Positions 34,555 through 44,028 of a stretch of 64,000 bases of DNA are shown here, in pieces. Position 1 is the stretch's first letter. The number at the start of each line of letters is the position of its first letter. This DNA is from UKL13-2 sp043773745 (GTDB lineage Bacteria; Pseudomonadota; Gammaproteobacteria; Burkholderiales; Usitatibacteraceae). The notes beneath the pieces were generated by a model. It worked only from the letters and a program-made list of their open reading frames with translations. It did no database searches and was not told the DNA's origin. The DNA lies in the NCBI GenBank assembly GCA_043773745.1, contig JAYVEV010000006.1, positions 1-64,000 on the forward strand, given 5' to 3'. Made by a program: the position numbers and the translations under genes.

Positions 34555-35873
34555 CAGTAGTTAACCCGTGTCGGTTCTGGTTTTTCTTTGTCGATCTTGG
34601 TGTACCAAGGCATCAGGATGAAGAATGAGAAATAAACGACGGTCAGAATGCGCGATACCAACGTTGCTGTATCCACGCCACCTATCAGCGGTACACCTTT
34701 GGGTAGTTGCCCCCACACGGTTGTGGGCACGACACCCAGATACCCCAGAATCAAAAAGCTCACCACAAATGCAGCCAGGAAGCCTTTGTAAATCGGGCCG
34801 CGATAGCGCACCGAACGCACCTTGCCGCGATCTAGCCAGGGCAATGCAAACAGAATCATAGTGGCACCGCCCATCACGGCCACACCGGGAAATTGCGAGC
34901 TGAACATCGACGGTACCGCGCGCAACATCGCGTAGAACGGGGTGAAATACCAAACCGGCGCGATGTGTGCTGGTGTTACCAGCGGATCAGCGGGTACAAA
35001 GTTGGGGCCTTCCAGAAAGTAGCCGCCCATCTCTGGGGCGAAAAAAACAATCGCTGTAAAGACGGCCAAAAACACCACCACGCCGACCAGATCTTTTACC
35101 GTGTAGTAGGGATGAAATGGAATACCATCAAGCGGCTTGCCGTCAGTCGGGTCTTTGTTTTTCTTGATCTCAATGCCATCAGGATTATTCGAGCCGACTT
35201 CATGTAAAGCCACCAAGTGCGCAGCTACCAAGCCTAGCAATACCATTGGGATGGCAATGACATGGAATGCAAAAAAGCGATTCAGGGTGGCATCACCAAT
35301 GTTGTAATCGCCGCGGATCCAGATTGCCAAATCTTCACCGATGAAAGGTATCGCGCCAAATAAATTAATAATTACCTGTGCGCCCCAGTAGGACATCTGG
35401 CCCCATGGCAGCAAGTAACCAAAGAAGGCCTCGGCCATCAGTGCCAAATAAATCATGCAGCCGAAAATCCACAATAATTCGCGCGGCTTGCGATACGAGC
35501 CATACATCAAGCCGCGCATCATGTGCAAATACACCACCAGAAAAAACATTGATGCACCGGTGGAATGCATATAGCGAATCAGCCAGCCCCACGAAACATC
35601 ACGCATGATGTATTCAACCGAGGCAAAGGCGAATTTTGCATCAGGCTTGTAGTTCATAGTCAGGAAAATACCGGTGACGATTTGCATCACCAAAATCAAT
35701 AAGGCGAGTGAGCCAAAGTAATACCAAAGGTTGAAATTTTTTGGCGCGTAATACTCGGACAAATGCTCTTTATAAAGCGTGGAAAGCGGGAATCGTTCAT
35801 CTACCCAGCCTAGAATTTTCCCGCCCAAGCCATCAGCTGACGGTGTGGCGACCGGTTTTGGAATACTGGCCAT
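34554..35873 (-). CDS. petB: Cytochrome b of the bc1 complex
   Basis: A 439-residue polytopic membrane protein carrying two b haems and the quinol sites. Visible: MHSTGASMFFLVVYLHMMRG with two haem histidines, GYLLPWGQMSYWGAQVIINL (Qo site), HVIAIPMVLLGLVAAHLVAL with the second pair, and the PEW-type loop as FAPEMGGYF. It lies three bases after petA in a petABC operon. Confidence 0.96.
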   Translation of the reverse strand: MASIPKPVATPSADGLGGKILGWVDERFPLSTLYKEHLSEYYAPKNFNLWYYFGSLALLILVMQIVTGIFLTMNYKPDAKFAFASVEYIMRDVSWGWLIRYMHSTGASMFFLVVYLHMMRGLMYGSYRKPRELLWIFGCMIYLALMAEAFFGYLLPWGQMSYWGAQVIINLFGAIPFIGEDLAIWIRGDYNIGDATLNRFFAFHVIAIPMVLLGLVAAHLVALHEVGSNNPDGIEIKKNKDPTDGKPLDGIPFHPYYTVKDLVGVVVFLAVFTAIVFFAPEMGGYFLEGPNFVPADPLVTPAHIAPVWYFTPFYAMLRAVPSMFSSQFPGVAVMGGATMILFALPWLDRGKVRSVRYRGPIYKGFLAAFVVSFLILGYLGVVPTTVWGQLPKGVPLIGGVDTATLVSRILTVVYFSFFILMPWYTKIDKEKPEPTRVNY

Positions 35874-35876
35874 ACG

Positions 35877-36479
35877 TTATGCTCCTTTGGGATCTTCGCC
35901 GATCATCAACTGCGTATCGGTGACGAATGTGTACGAGGGAACTGCGAGATTCAATGGTGCGGGCATCCCTTTAAAAACACGGCCAGCCAAATCGAATTTG
36001 GATTGATGACACGGACAGAAAAACCCGCCCGGCCAGTCGGCGCCCAAGTCGGCAGCGCCTATTTCTTTGCGTAAGGTGGGTGAGCAACCCAAGTGCGTAC
36101 ATACGCCTTTAAGGACCAACCATTCGTCCTTGATCGCACGGCCTGCGCCCTTGATATAGGCGGGCTGTTTCGACGATTCGGAAGCGGGATCAGCCAACAG
36201 CGCCTCATTTTTGGCGAGCTGGGCGATCATCTCAGGTGTGCGGCGAAGAATCCAGTGCGGCGCACCGCGAAATTCAACAGTCAGCATCTGCCCCGGCTCA
36301 ATGCTGCCAAGCGACACCGGTACAGAGGCGCCGGCTGCCAGTGCACGGGCTGAAGGTTTCATGCTGATTGCTAAAGGAATCGCAACGGATGCCGCGGCGG
36401 TAGCGCCAACAACGGACGTGGCGGCCACTAAAAAACGGCGTTTTTTGGGGTCAACTTGGTTTAGGACAATCGCGCTCAT
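35877..36479 (-). CDS. petA: Rieske iron-sulfur protein of the bc1 complex
   Basis: A 200-residue membrane-anchored [2Fe-2S] protein. Cluster ligands are in CTHLGCSP and CPCHQSKFD. The N-terminus has paired arginines in KKRRFLVAATS before a hydrophobic helix, the twin-arginine type signal used by Rieske proteins; tatABC is encoded 2.2 kb away. It moves electrons from quinol to cytochrome c1 and heads the petABC operon. Confidence 0.95.
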   Translation of the reverse strand: MSAIVLNQVDPKKRRFLVAATSVVGATAAASVAIPLAISMKPSARALAAGASVPVSLGSIEPGQMLTVEFRGAPHWILRRTPEMIAQLAKNEALLADPASESSKQPAYIKGAGRAIKDEWLVLKGVCTHLGCSPTLRKEIGAADLGADWPGGFFCPCHQSKFDLAGRVFKGMPAPLNLAVPSYTFVTDTQLMIGEDPKGA

Positions 36480-36838
36480 GAGCAGTCTTTATGGTCTTTG
36501 TTCAGTTGGCGTCGCGAGGCCTGCTGTCAATGCTTGATTAGGCATAATTACAGCTCGGCTGTATGCGAGACGAGTAGAGTCACTATTTTATCCGAACCGA
36601 ACAATAAACTTAAGCCCCCTGAGCGAGAATCCTTGGCTTTATGCTAAGTTTTGTGGCGAGAAAGGTCATTTTGTCGAATTTGGGCCGCCCGGTTCGCCGT
36701 TGTTTGCGTCAGGCATCCCAAAATTGACCGAAATAATGGTGTATTTGTTTGACACTAAATCTAGCGGCGCATACGCTGCCAGCGGCAGCGATAATCATTA
36801 CTATCAAAAAATAACGTCATTTCTGAAGGAGTCAATAA
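36480..36838. other. Divergent intergenic region between petA and mscL
   Basis: A 359-base gap with no convincing gene. Towards mscL there is TTGACA (36749-36754), a 17-base spacer and TACGCT (36772-36777), a perfect -35 with a poor -10, then GAAGGAG eight bases before the start codon. Towards petA, on the minus strand, TTAAGT-17-TAAAAT (36613 to 36585) is a weak candidate, giving a leader of about 100 bases. Neither is secure. Confidence 0.4.
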
Positions 36839-37252
36839 ATGAGTTTTGCATCTGAATTCAAAGAGTTTGCCGCAAAAGGTAACGTCATGGACTTGGCAGT
36901 TGGGGTGATCATCGGCGCGGCATTTGGCAAGATAGTCGATTCTGTCGTCGGCGATCTGATTATGCCCATCGTCGGTAAAATTTTTGGCGGACTGGACTTT
37001 TCGGGGATGTACATCCCGCTCAACGGTCAAGCAAGCGGTTTGCTGTTGGCTGAGGCGAAGAAGGCAGGGGCGGTGATTGCATACGGTAATTTCATTACCA
37101 TCGCGATCAATTTCGCGATTCTGGCACTGATTATTTTCATGCTGGTTAAGCAAATGAACAAGCTGAAAAAAGAAGCGCCACCCGCAGCGCCAGCCCCTAC
37201 CCCTGAAGATGTCATATTGTTGCGTGAAATTCGGGACGCGCTAAAAAAATAG
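36839..37252 (+). CDS. mscL: Large-conductance mechanosensitive channel MscL
   Basis: A 137-residue inner-membrane channel that opens on hypo-osmotic shock. Family start MSFASEFKEFAAKGNVMDLA, first helix VGVIIGAAFGKIVDSVVGDL, second helix FITIAINFAILALIIFMLVK, and a cytoplasmic helix at the end (DVILLREIRDALKK). A strong GAAGGAG site precedes the ATG. It is divergent from petA. Confidence 0.96.
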   Translation: MSFASEFKEFAAKGNVMDLAVGVIIGAAFGKIVDSVVGDLIMPIVGKIFGGLDFSGMYIPLNGQASGLLLAEAKKAGAVIAYGNFITIAINFAILALIIFMLVKQMNKLKKEAPPAAPAPTPEDVILLREIRDALKK

Positions 37253-37449
37253 AGAATTAGTCGAAATAACGCCAATTTGGCTACTGATGGCAGCTTTTTT
37301 TCGATTTTGCTGGCGTGGTTGATGGGTGCTGCGGCTAAAAAAAAGCGGTTACCGTTGCTTTTTGATTTTTTGCCCTCATACTCAATATCGGTCGCCATTT
37401 AGTCCCTGCCGACATTTTATTTCCATTTTCAATTACTAAGCCTCCATCT

Positions 37450-38634
37450 ATGCGTCGTCTCTGGGTTATTTTTGCTGAATTTGTCACCATCACTTTGGCG
37501 ATTGTGTTTGTGGTGACGCTGATTCGGCCCGATTGGAATCCGTGGCGTAAAAACGTGGTGGAAATTCGCGAATCATCGTTGCCTGGCGGCCTTTTAAATG
37601 TGACTAACGCCAATTCGGTACGCACAACGTATGCGGACGCGGCTAAAAAAGCGATGATTTCTGTCGTCAATGTTTCTTCGTCGCGCGATGTGCGGTTGCC
37701 CAAAGGCCACCCTTTACTGGGTGACCCCTTGTTTCGCCGGTTCTTTCAAACACCAGATGACGATGGTGATGCCGATTTGGATAAGCAGGCGGGCTTAGGT
37801 TCTGGTGTCATTGTCAATGCTGACGATAAGGGAGGGTATGTGCTCACTAATGACCATGTGGTCAATGGTGCCAGCACGATTCAAATCTCATTTGCCGACG
37901 GTCGTGTCATGCCTGCAAAGGTAGTGGGTACCGACCCTGAAAGTGATCTGGCGGTGCTCAGGATCGAAGGCAAGGGGCTGACACCGATCACCTTCGGCCA
38001 ATCCGAAAAAGCACAAGTCGGCGATGTGGTGTTAGCGGTAGGCGATCCGTTTGGTGTGGGCCAAACAGTAACAATGGGCATTGTGAGCGCACTGGGACGT
38101 AACCGCTTGGGCGTCAATCGCTATGAAAATTTTATCCAAACCGATGCCGCCATTAACCCTGGCAACTCCGGTGGCGCACTAGTCGATGTGAACGGTAATC
38201 TGATTGGTATCAACAGCGTGATTTATTCGCAGTCCGGCGGTTCGCTGGGAATTGGTTTTGCCATTCCCGTCTCAATGGCAAAAGGCGTAATGGAGCAAAT
38301 CATCGCAGAAGGATCGGTCACCCGCGGTTTTGTCGGCATTACGCCCAAAGACATTACGCCTGAGTTGGCAGAGGCATTGAAGCTTGCGGTTGCACGCGGC
38401 GCGCTGGTCGAAAACGTGAGCAAAGGTTATCCCGCCGATAAGGCAGGCGTAAAGCCGGGCGACGTGATTACCGCGATTGATGCCAAACCGATTCAGGATA
38501 GCGTTGCCGCGATGGCAGCGATTGCCGCACTGAAGCCTGGCAGTACGGCAAAATTTCTGGTGATTCGCAACCAGAAAGAAATGACGCTGATGGTCAATAT
38601 CGGCAGAAGACCGAAAGCGCCGAAGACGCGCTAG
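37450..38634 (+). CDS. HtrA-family serine protease (DegS/DegQ type)
   Basis: A 394-residue periplasmic protease held by an N-terminal helix (about residues 5-24). The triad is His in LTNDHVVNGA, Asp in DPESDLAVLRI and Ser in INPGNSGGALVD. One PDZ domain follows (about 290-380, AVARGALVENVSKGYPADKA). A single PDZ and an uncleaved anchor resemble DegS, but in Betaproteobacteria such genes next to tatC are named variously, so no symbol is given. It is convergent with tatC. Confidence 0.9.
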   Translation: MRRLWVIFAEFVTITLAIVFVVTLIRPDWNPWRKNVVEIRESSLPGGLLNVTNANSVRTTYADAAKKAMISVVNVSSSRDVRLPKGHPLLGDPLFRRFFQTPDDDGDADLDKQAGLGSGVIVNADDKGGYVLTNDHVVNGASTIQISFADGRVMPAKVVGTDPESDLAVLRIEGKGLTPITFGQSEKAQVGDVVLAVGDPFGVGQTVTMGIVSALGRNRLGVNRYENFIQTDAAINPGNSGGALVDVNGNLIGINSVIYSQSGGSLGIGFAIPVSMAKGVMEQIIAEGSVTRGFVGITPKDITPELAEALKLAVARGALVENVSKGYPADKAGVKPGDVITAIDAKPIQDSVAAMAAIAALKPGSTAKFLVIRNQKEMTLMVNIGRRPKAPKTR

Positions 38635-38668
38635 CATCAGCGCGCAAAAGCTGAGTTACAACAGAAAG

Positions 38669-39436
38669 CTAAGTTGCCGCCACTTCCGCTTCGATGGGTT
38701 TTACAAAAAATCGCGCGAAGATTATTCCCAGCTCGTACAAAATGCAAAGCGGAATAGCGAGTGCTAGCTGTGATGTAACGTCAGGCGGGGTAACGACCGC
38801 AGCCACCACAAAGGCGCCGACGATGACGTAACGCCGCACTTCGCGCAAGGTTGCAATGCTCACGATACCGGTCGCCACTAATACCACCACCACTACCGGG
38901 GTCTCAAACGCAAGCCCAAACGCCAGAAACATGCCCATTACAAAACTAAAATAGTTTTCAATATCGGGGGCAACGGTGATCGAACTCGGTGCCATTTGCG
39001 CGATAAAGGCAAACACCATTTGGAACACAAAGAAATAGCAAAATGCCATGCCGACGAAAAACAGTACGGTGCTGGTAAAAATCAACGGCAGCACAAAACG
39101 CTTTTCATGCTTATAAAGGCCCGGTGCCACAAACGCCCAGGCCTGATACAAAATAATCGGCAACGCACCTAGGAATGCCCCCAGCATGGCGATTTTGAGC
39201 GGGATAAAGAACGGTGCAATGACGCCCGTTGCAATCATTTTTGAGCCCACGGGCAGCGCATCAATCATCGGCTGTGCGACAAAATCGTAGAGCTTGCCGG
39301 CCAAAAACCATGGCGGGGTAATCAATGGAATCAACACCACAAGCCAGGCAAAAATGGCTTTGACGAGCCGATCCCGCAGCTCGACAAGATGCGAAACGAA
39401 AGTGTCTTGCCCGCTAGTTTCAGTGGAATCGGTCAT
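38669..39436 (-). CDS. tatC: Sec-independent protein translocase TatC
   Basis: A 255-residue membrane protein with six helices that recognises twin-arginine signals. Conserved N-terminal FVSHLVELRDRLVKAI, the loop FVAPGLYKHEKRFV and GLAFETPVVVVVL are visible. The start MTDSTETSG at 39436 replaces a longer frame that overlaps tatB. It is the last gene of tatABC. Confidence 0.95.
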   Translation of the reverse strand: MTDSTETSGQDTFVSHLVELRDRLVKAIFAWLVVLIPLITPPWFLAGKLYDFVAQPMIDALPVGSKMIATGVIAPFFIPLKIAMLGAFLGALPIILYQAWAFVAPGLYKHEKRFVLPLIFTSTVLFFVGMAFCYFFVFQMVFAFIAQMAPSSITVAPDIENYFSFVMGMFLAFGLAFETPVVVVVLVATGIVSIATLREVRRYVIVGAFVVAAVVTPPDVTSQLALAIPLCILYELGIIFARFFVKPIEAEVAAT

Positions 39437-39455
39437 AGTGGTGATTGATGAAACG

Positions 39456-40034
39456 TTAAATGACTGCCGGAGTGGAACTCGGCGAAGCAGGCCGGGAATG
39501 ATCGGTATATGGCCGCGAGGGCTCAATGCCAAAATCAAACAGGCCCTGACCATGCGCGTTTGCCACCTCTTGCTGTGCCAAGACTGGCGCGGACTTTAGG
39601 GGATTCAGGGACGTCAGGGGTGTAGTGCCAGACGCAATCGTTTCTGTTTCGCCAGGCCCCTTCATTTCCACCGTGGCAGGTGTATTGCTGTCCACATTGG
39701 GCAGAGCCGTATCGGTTGTTTTTGCAACAGCATCGGTACCCGTTTTTTCGGCGGTTGTTTGAATGAGCTTGGCTTCAGATTCAACCTCGCTCGCGTGTTT
39801 TTGCACCGTTTGCTCAAACGAGCGCGCAGCATCCTGCACTTCTTGTTTTATTTTGGAAAGCTCGGAGGTTTCCATCTCGCGGGCGATATCAGCTTTGACG
39901 CCATTTACATAGCGTTGCAGCCGCCCAAATAAATGCCCCGCCGTCCGCGCCACCTTGGGCAGACGCTCGGGGCCGAGCACCACCAGCGCAACAGCACCAA
40001 TGACGGCGATTTCAGAAAAACTAATATCGAGCAT
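39456..40034 (-). CDS. tatB: Sec-independent protein translocase TatB
   Basis: A 192-residue protein: N-terminal helix MLDISFSEIAVIGAVALVVL, the hinge GPERLPKVARTAGHLFGR, an amphipathic helix to about residue 95, then a low-complexity Thr/Pro/Val-rich tail. It works with TatC in signal binding. Start at 40034 is set by the family N-terminus. Confidence 0.94.
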   Translation of the reverse strand: MLDISFSEIAVIGAVALVVLGPERLPKVARTAGHLFGRLQRYVNGVKADIAREMETSELSKIKQEVQDAARSFEQTVQKHASEVESEAKLIQTTAEKTGTDAVAKTTDTALPNVDSNTPATVEMKGPGETETIASGTTPLTSLNPLKSAPVLAQQEVANAHGQGLFDFGIEPSRPYTDHSRPASPSSTPAVI

Positions 40035-40167
40035 AGGGCGCGAAAACCCGGTTTGTGATGAGAGTGTAAAAATATTGCAAGTATTGCGGCAAAAATATTC
40101 CGGCAAGGGGATGACAGCAAGCTGCTTGGCGAGGCCGCAATATTTCTCCTAGACGAAGCAATGTTAA

Positions 40168-40392
40168 TTACGACTTTTGCTTGTCTTTCACTTCGCCATC
40201 AATAGTCTGGCCCGATTTCTCGGTGGCGAGTTGCTCGGGCTTTTTATCGGCATCATCGGTCTTCATGCCATCCTTGAAGCCTTTCACGGCACCGCCCAGG
40301 TCGCTGCCGATGTTTTTGAGCTTCTTGGTGCCGAATACCAGCAGTACGATGACCAACACAATCAACCAGTGCCAAATGCTAAAACTACCCAT
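40168..40392 (-). CDS. tatA: Sec-independent protein translocase TatA
   Basis: A 74-residue pore-forming subunit: MGSFSIWHWLIVLVIVLLVF membrane helix, hinge FGTKKLKNIGSDLG, amphipathic helix GAVKGFKDGMK and a charged tail. The start at 40392 has AGGAGA just upstream. It lies 170 bases after hinT on the same strand. Confidence 0.94.
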   Translation of the reverse strand: MGSFSIWHWLIVLVIVLLVFGTKKLKNIGSDLGGAVKGFKDGMKTDDADKKPEQLATEKSGQTIDGEVKDKQKS

Positions 40393-40562
40393 GAGAATCT
40401 CCTGTAAAAATAATGTATCCGTTGCGGTGTATTCACGCTTTAAGTGGGGGCTGATTACAAAATGCAATATCAGCTACCGAATGCGAAGAAGGATATTGCT
40501 TGGATGCGCTGGGCCAGCCGAGGTTCAGTGCAAACGTTGTTTAATAATACAATTAACAATCA

Positions 40563-40940
40563 CTAGGTTTGGGCACCCATCGCTCGCAATGCGGTAGCAC
40601 CAGGGCGATTGCCAAACACATGTATATGCAAATGATACACGTCTTGCCCGCCCAGCTTGCCGGTATTGATCGCGGTGCGAAACCCGTCGGTCAGACCCTG
40701 TTCCTTGGCCAGTACCGCTGCCAGGCTCAACATTTTGCCAAGCAGCACGGAATCGTCCGGCGTGACATCAGCCAGGGTAGGAATAAATTTTTTCGGAATA
40801 ATCAAAAAATGAACTTCTGCCAGCGGGTGAATATCGTGAAAAGCAAGCAGCTCATCATCTTCGTAAATGCGCTTGCAGGGGATTTCCCCGCGCAATATTT
40901 TGCCAAAAATGGTGTTGTTTATGTTGTGATCAGAGGTCAT
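40563..40940 (-). CDS. hinT: HIT-family nucleotide hydrolase HinT
   Basis: A 125-residue purine nucleoside phosphoramidase-type protein. The HIT triad is HLHIHVFG near the C-terminus, preceded by GQDVY; the start NTIFGKILRGEIPCKRIYED is typical. It overlaps the hisE stop by 4 bases, so it is translated with the histidine genes. Confidence 0.94.
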   Translation of the reverse strand: MTSDHNINNTIFGKILRGEIPCKRIYEDDELLAFHDIHPLAEVHFLIIPKKFIPTLADVTPDDSVLLGKMLSLAAVLAKEQGLTDGFRTAINTGKLGGQDVYHLHIHVFGNRPGATALRAMGAQT

Positions 40941-41257
40941 TTTGCGGGCCGTGCGTTTTTTTCATCGATACCTGAGGTGCCTTCACGGCGATCCAGTTCG
41001 GCCAGCACATCGGCCAAGGCAATATGTTGATGTCCCAGCATGACGAGGATATGAAACAGCAAGTCCGCCGTTTCGTATATGGTCGCCTCGCGCGCGCCGG
41101 ATTTGGCCGCGATGACCGTTTCAGTTGCCTCCTCGCCAATTTTTTTCAGAATTGTATCGAGGCCTTTCGCGTTTAATTTGGCGACATAAGACGATTCCGG
41201 CGCGGCATTTTTACGCGCGGCAATGATGGCTTCGAGTCGTTGCAGGGTGTCGTTCAA
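40937..41257 (-). CDS. hisE: Phosphoribosyl-ATP diphosphatase
   Basis: A 106-residue helical MazG-like enzyme for the second step of histidine synthesis. Conserved motifs: SYVAKLNAKGLDTILKKIGE, EEATETVIAAKSG and the metal-site ETADLLFHILVMLG. It is a separate gene from hisI here, seven bases after it. Confidence 0.94.
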   Translation of the reverse strand: MNDTLQRLEAIIAARKNAAPESSYVAKLNAKGLDTILKKIGEEATETVIAAKSGAREATIYETADLLFHILVMLGHQHIALADVLAELDRREGTSGIDEKNARPAK

Positions 41258-41264
41258 GGGGCGC

Positions 41265-41669
41265 TCAATCGGGTTGGAAATTGCCGGGCGATGTTAGCAC
41301 GGGCATGGTGACGACCCAAGCACCATCCTGTCGCAGGTTAAAAAAGCAGTTGGCGCGTCCGGTGTGACACGCGATACCGCCCACCTGCTCAACCGTTAGC
41401 AACAGGGTATCGCCATCGCAATCAAGTCGGAGCTCTCGCACATGTTGTATGTGGCCGGATGACTCGCCTTTTTTCCACAACATTTTGCGTGAGCGTGACC
41501 AATAATGAGCATCGCCCGAGGTCAGCGTGAGCGCCAATGATTCCCGGTTCATCCAGGCCATCATCAACACATCTTTGCTGGTCGCGTCCTGTGCAATCGC
41601 GGCAACCAAACCGTGTTCGTTCCATTTCACCGCGTCTAGTAGCATGGTGTTGGGGATGCTGGCCATCAC
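41265..41669 (-). CDS. hisI: Phosphoribosyl-AMP cyclohydrolase
   Basis: A 134-residue zinc enzyme for the third step of histidine synthesis. Motifs: DVLMMAWMNRESLALTLTSG, HYWSRSRKMLWKKGESSGH, DCDGDTLLLTVEQ and the zinc-site CHTGRANCFF. Its start overlaps the hisF stop by 4 bases. Confidence 0.95.
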   Translation of the reverse strand: MMASIPNTMLLDAVKWNEHGLVAAIAQDATSKDVLMMAWMNRESLALTLTSGDAHYWSRSRKMLWKKGESSGHIQHVRELRLDCDGDTLLLTVEQVGGIACHTGRANCFFNLRQDGAWVVTMPVLTSPGNFQPD

Positions 41670-42424
41670 AATCGCATCTCGATCCCGCGAGCCGCCATCA
41701 GCTGTTTGGCTTGTCGCACGGTAAATTCGCCGAAGTGAAAAATTGAGGCAGCGAGTACGGCGTCCGCCTTGCCTTCGAGCACACCGTCGGCTAAATCGGC
41801 AAGGCTACCCACGCCGCCAGAAGCGATCACGGGCACCGTGACAGCCTCCGCCACGGCGCGGGTAAGTGCCAAATCAAAGCCTGATTTGGTGCCATCGCGG
41901 TCCATGCTGGTGAGCAAAATTTCACCAGCGCCTAGCGCATTCATTTGTCGCGCCCATTCAACCACATCGAGACCTGTGGCTTTGCGTCCGCCGTGCGTGA
42001 ATACTTGCCACCCGCCATCGTCTCTTTTGCGAGCATCAATTGCCACCACAATGGCCTGTGAACCGAATTTATCGGCAGCTTCTTTGACCAGCTGCGGGTT
42101 GGTTACCGCCGAGGTATTGATGCTGATTTTATCCGCACCCGCATTGAGCAAGCGGCGCACATCGTTGACCTCGCGCACTCCACCGCCTACAGTCAGCGGA
42201 ATAAAAACCTGCTCGGCCACACGTTCAATAATGTCGAGGATGAGGCCGCGCTGATCCGAACTGGCGGTGATATCGAGAAAGGTGATTTCATCGGCACCTT
42301 CATCATTATATTTTTTCGCGATTTCAACCGGGTCACCCGCGTCGCGCAGGTTCAAAAAATTGACGCCTTTGACCACACGGCCGGCGTTAACGTCTAAGCA
42401 AGGAATGATTCGTTTGGCCAGCAT
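41666..42424 (-). CDS. hisF: Imidazole glycerol phosphate synthase subunit HisF
   Basis: A 252-residue TIM-barrel cyclase that joins with HisH. Start MLAKRIIPCLDVNAGRVVKG, catalytic Asp in CLDV and in LTSMDRDGTKSGFD, and the phosphate sites VGGGVREVND and IASGGVGSL. It lies 39 bases after hisA. Confidence 0.96.
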   Translation of the reverse strand: MLAKRIIPCLDVNAGRVVKGVNFLNLRDAGDPVEIAKKYNDEGADEITFLDITASSDQRGLILDIIERVAEQVFIPLTVGGGVREVNDVRRLLNAGADKISINTSAVTNPQLVKEAADKFGSQAIVVAIDARKRDDGGWQVFTHGGRKATGLDVVEWARQMNALGAGEILLTSMDRDGTKSGFDLALTRAVAEAVTVPVIASGGVGSLADLADGVLEGKADAVLAASIFHFGEFTVRQAKQLMAARGIEMRL

Positions 42425-42463
42425 GGGTATCCGATAAACCGACTGCGCGTGTTGATCGTGAGA

Positions 42464-43204
42464 TCAAGTTTCGGTCGCGTGAGCGAGTTCGCAAGCTTTT
42501 TTAAAATCGAGCTTGCCTTCATAAATTGCCCGGCCGGTAATAGCGCCCATGATGCCTTCATCTTCCACCGCAATCAGGCGCTTTACATCTTCAATATCAT
42601 TGAGTCCACCGCTGGCGATGACGGGAATGGTGAGCGCTTGAGCAAGCTTGACCGTCGCCTCAATATTCACGCCGGTCATCATGCCATCACGTCCAATGTC
42701 AGTGTAAAGCACAGCTTCAACGCCGTAATCTTGAAACCGAACCGCCAGATCGATAACATCATGGCCGGTTAGTTTTGACCAACCATCGGTCGCCACTTTG
42801 CCGTCTTTCGCATCGAGCGCGACAATAATATGGCCCGGAAATGCGTCACAGGCTTCATGCAAAAAGCCGGAAATTTTGACTGCTGCCGTGCCGATCACGA
42901 TGTAAGAAACACCGTCGTCCAGATAGCGTTCAATCGTATCTAGGTCGCGGATGCCGCCGCCAAGCTGAATCGGCAATTCGCTGCCGACCTCGGCGATGAT
43001 TTCTTTGACAATACTTTCGTTTCGCGGCTTGCCGGCGAATGCGCCGTTGAGATCGACTACGTGCAGCCGTCTTGCGCCCATATCGAGCCATTTGCGGGCG
43101 GTTTCGCGTGCGTTGTCAGAGAAGATGGTGGCCGATGCCATTTCGCCTTTTTCAAGGCGCACGCATTTGCCGTCTTTGATATCGATTGCGGGGATGATCA
43201 ACAT
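42464..43204 (-). CDS. hisA: ProFAR isomerase HisA
   Basis: A 246-residue TIM-barrel isomerase for the fourth step of histidine synthesis. Catalytic Asp in IPAIDIKDGKCVRL and in LYTDIGRDGMMTGVN; phosphate-binding QLGGGIRDLDTIE and IASGGLNDIED. Confidence 0.95.
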   Translation of the reverse strand: MLIIPAIDIKDGKCVRLEKGEMASATIFSDNARETARKWLDMGARRLHVVDLNGAFAGKPRNESIVKEIIAEVGSELPIQLGGGIRDLDTIERYLDDGVSYIVIGTAAVKISGFLHEACDAFPGHIIVALDAKDGKVATDGWSKLTGHDVIDLAVRFQDYGVEAVLYTDIGRDGMMTGVNIEATVKLAQALTIPVIASGGLNDIEDVKRLIAVEDEGIMGAITGRAIYEGKLDFKKACELAHATET

Positions 43205-43270
43205 CGTCGGATAGGTAGTGTGGTGGAAGAAAGAGAAATTAGAGTATGCAAAAATTCAACGCGGAGAAAT

Positions 43271-43933
43271 TCAGGGATTCCATTCGAGGAAATTTTTATA
43301 TAGCGTCAAACCAGCGTGATGACTTTTTTCAGGATGAAATTGTGTCGCAAAAATATTGTCGCGTGCAATAGCTGCTGTAAAGCGCTGGCCATAGTCTGCC
43401 ACGGCAGTAGTGACTTTGGAGTCGGTAATTTCGGCAGGCTCACAGTAATAACTATGCACGAAATAAAAACGCTCTGCATCGGCAATATTTTTCCACAGCG
43501 GATGAGGGCTGGTTTGGACCACTTCGTTCCATCCCATATGCGGTACTTTCAGTGTGGATTCGTGCGGGCGAAACCGTTTCACCTTGCCGGCAAAAATACC
43601 CAGGCCGGGCGTGTCGCCTTCCTCCGAAACATCAAACAACATTTGCATGCCCACGCAAATGCCGAAGAATGGCTTTGCGCCATGGCCGCCGTTGCTTTCC
43701 CCCGCGCTATAGCGAACAGCCTCTTCAAGCCCGCTTTCACGCAAATAGCGCATGCAATCCGGCATCGCGCCTTGACCGGGGAAAATAACACGATCAGCAT
43801 CGCGAACCTGCTGAGGTGAATTTGAAATCGCGACACTGATTGGCAATGCGTGTTCGCGCACGACAAATTCAAACGCTTTCGCCACCGAGCGAAGATTGCC
43901 CATTCCGTAATCGACAACAACAATTTTTTGCAT
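43271..43933 (-). CDS. hisH: Imidazole glycerol phosphate synthase subunit HisH
   Basis: A 220-residue class-I glutamine amidotransferase that feeds ammonia to HisF. Nucleophile Cys in FFGICVGMQMLF, His and Glu in ATQFHPEKS. The start MQKIVVVDYGMGNLRS is typical. Copy 4 of the dispersed repeat lies just upstream, between hisH and hisB. Confidence 0.95.
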   Translation of the reverse strand: MQKIVVVDYGMGNLRSVAKAFEFVVREHALPISVAISNSPQQVRDADRVIFPGQGAMPDCMRYLRESGLEEAVRYSAGESNGGHGAKPFFGICVGMQMLFDVSEEGDTPGLGIFAGKVKRFRPHESTLKVPHMGWNEVVQTSPHPLWKNIADAERFYFVHSYYCEPAEITDSKVTTAVADYGQRFTAAIARDNIFATQFHPEKSHHAGLTLYKNFLEWNP

Positions 43934-43950
43934 AGAGAATGAGGAAATTT

Positions 43951-44026
43951 AACTAAACTCTAATACTGGCGTGCCCTCTGAGCCAAAAATTCTTCAAGAC
44001 ACCCGTATTTGCTAGAGTTTTAGTTT
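43951..44026. repeat. Dispersed intergenic element, copy 4, inside the his operon
   Basis: Between hisB and hisH. Ends are inverted: AACTAAACTC (43951-43960) and GCTAGAGTTTTAGTTT (44011-44026). The inner words GAGCCAAAAATTC and AAGACACCCGT parallel copy 2. It begins three bases from the hisB stop. Confidence 0.6.
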
Positions 44027-44028
44027 GA

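Noticed and set aside
36512..36540. Minus-strand TTGACA upstream of petA as a promoter
   Set aside because: No acceptable -10 hexamer lies 16-18 bases downstream.
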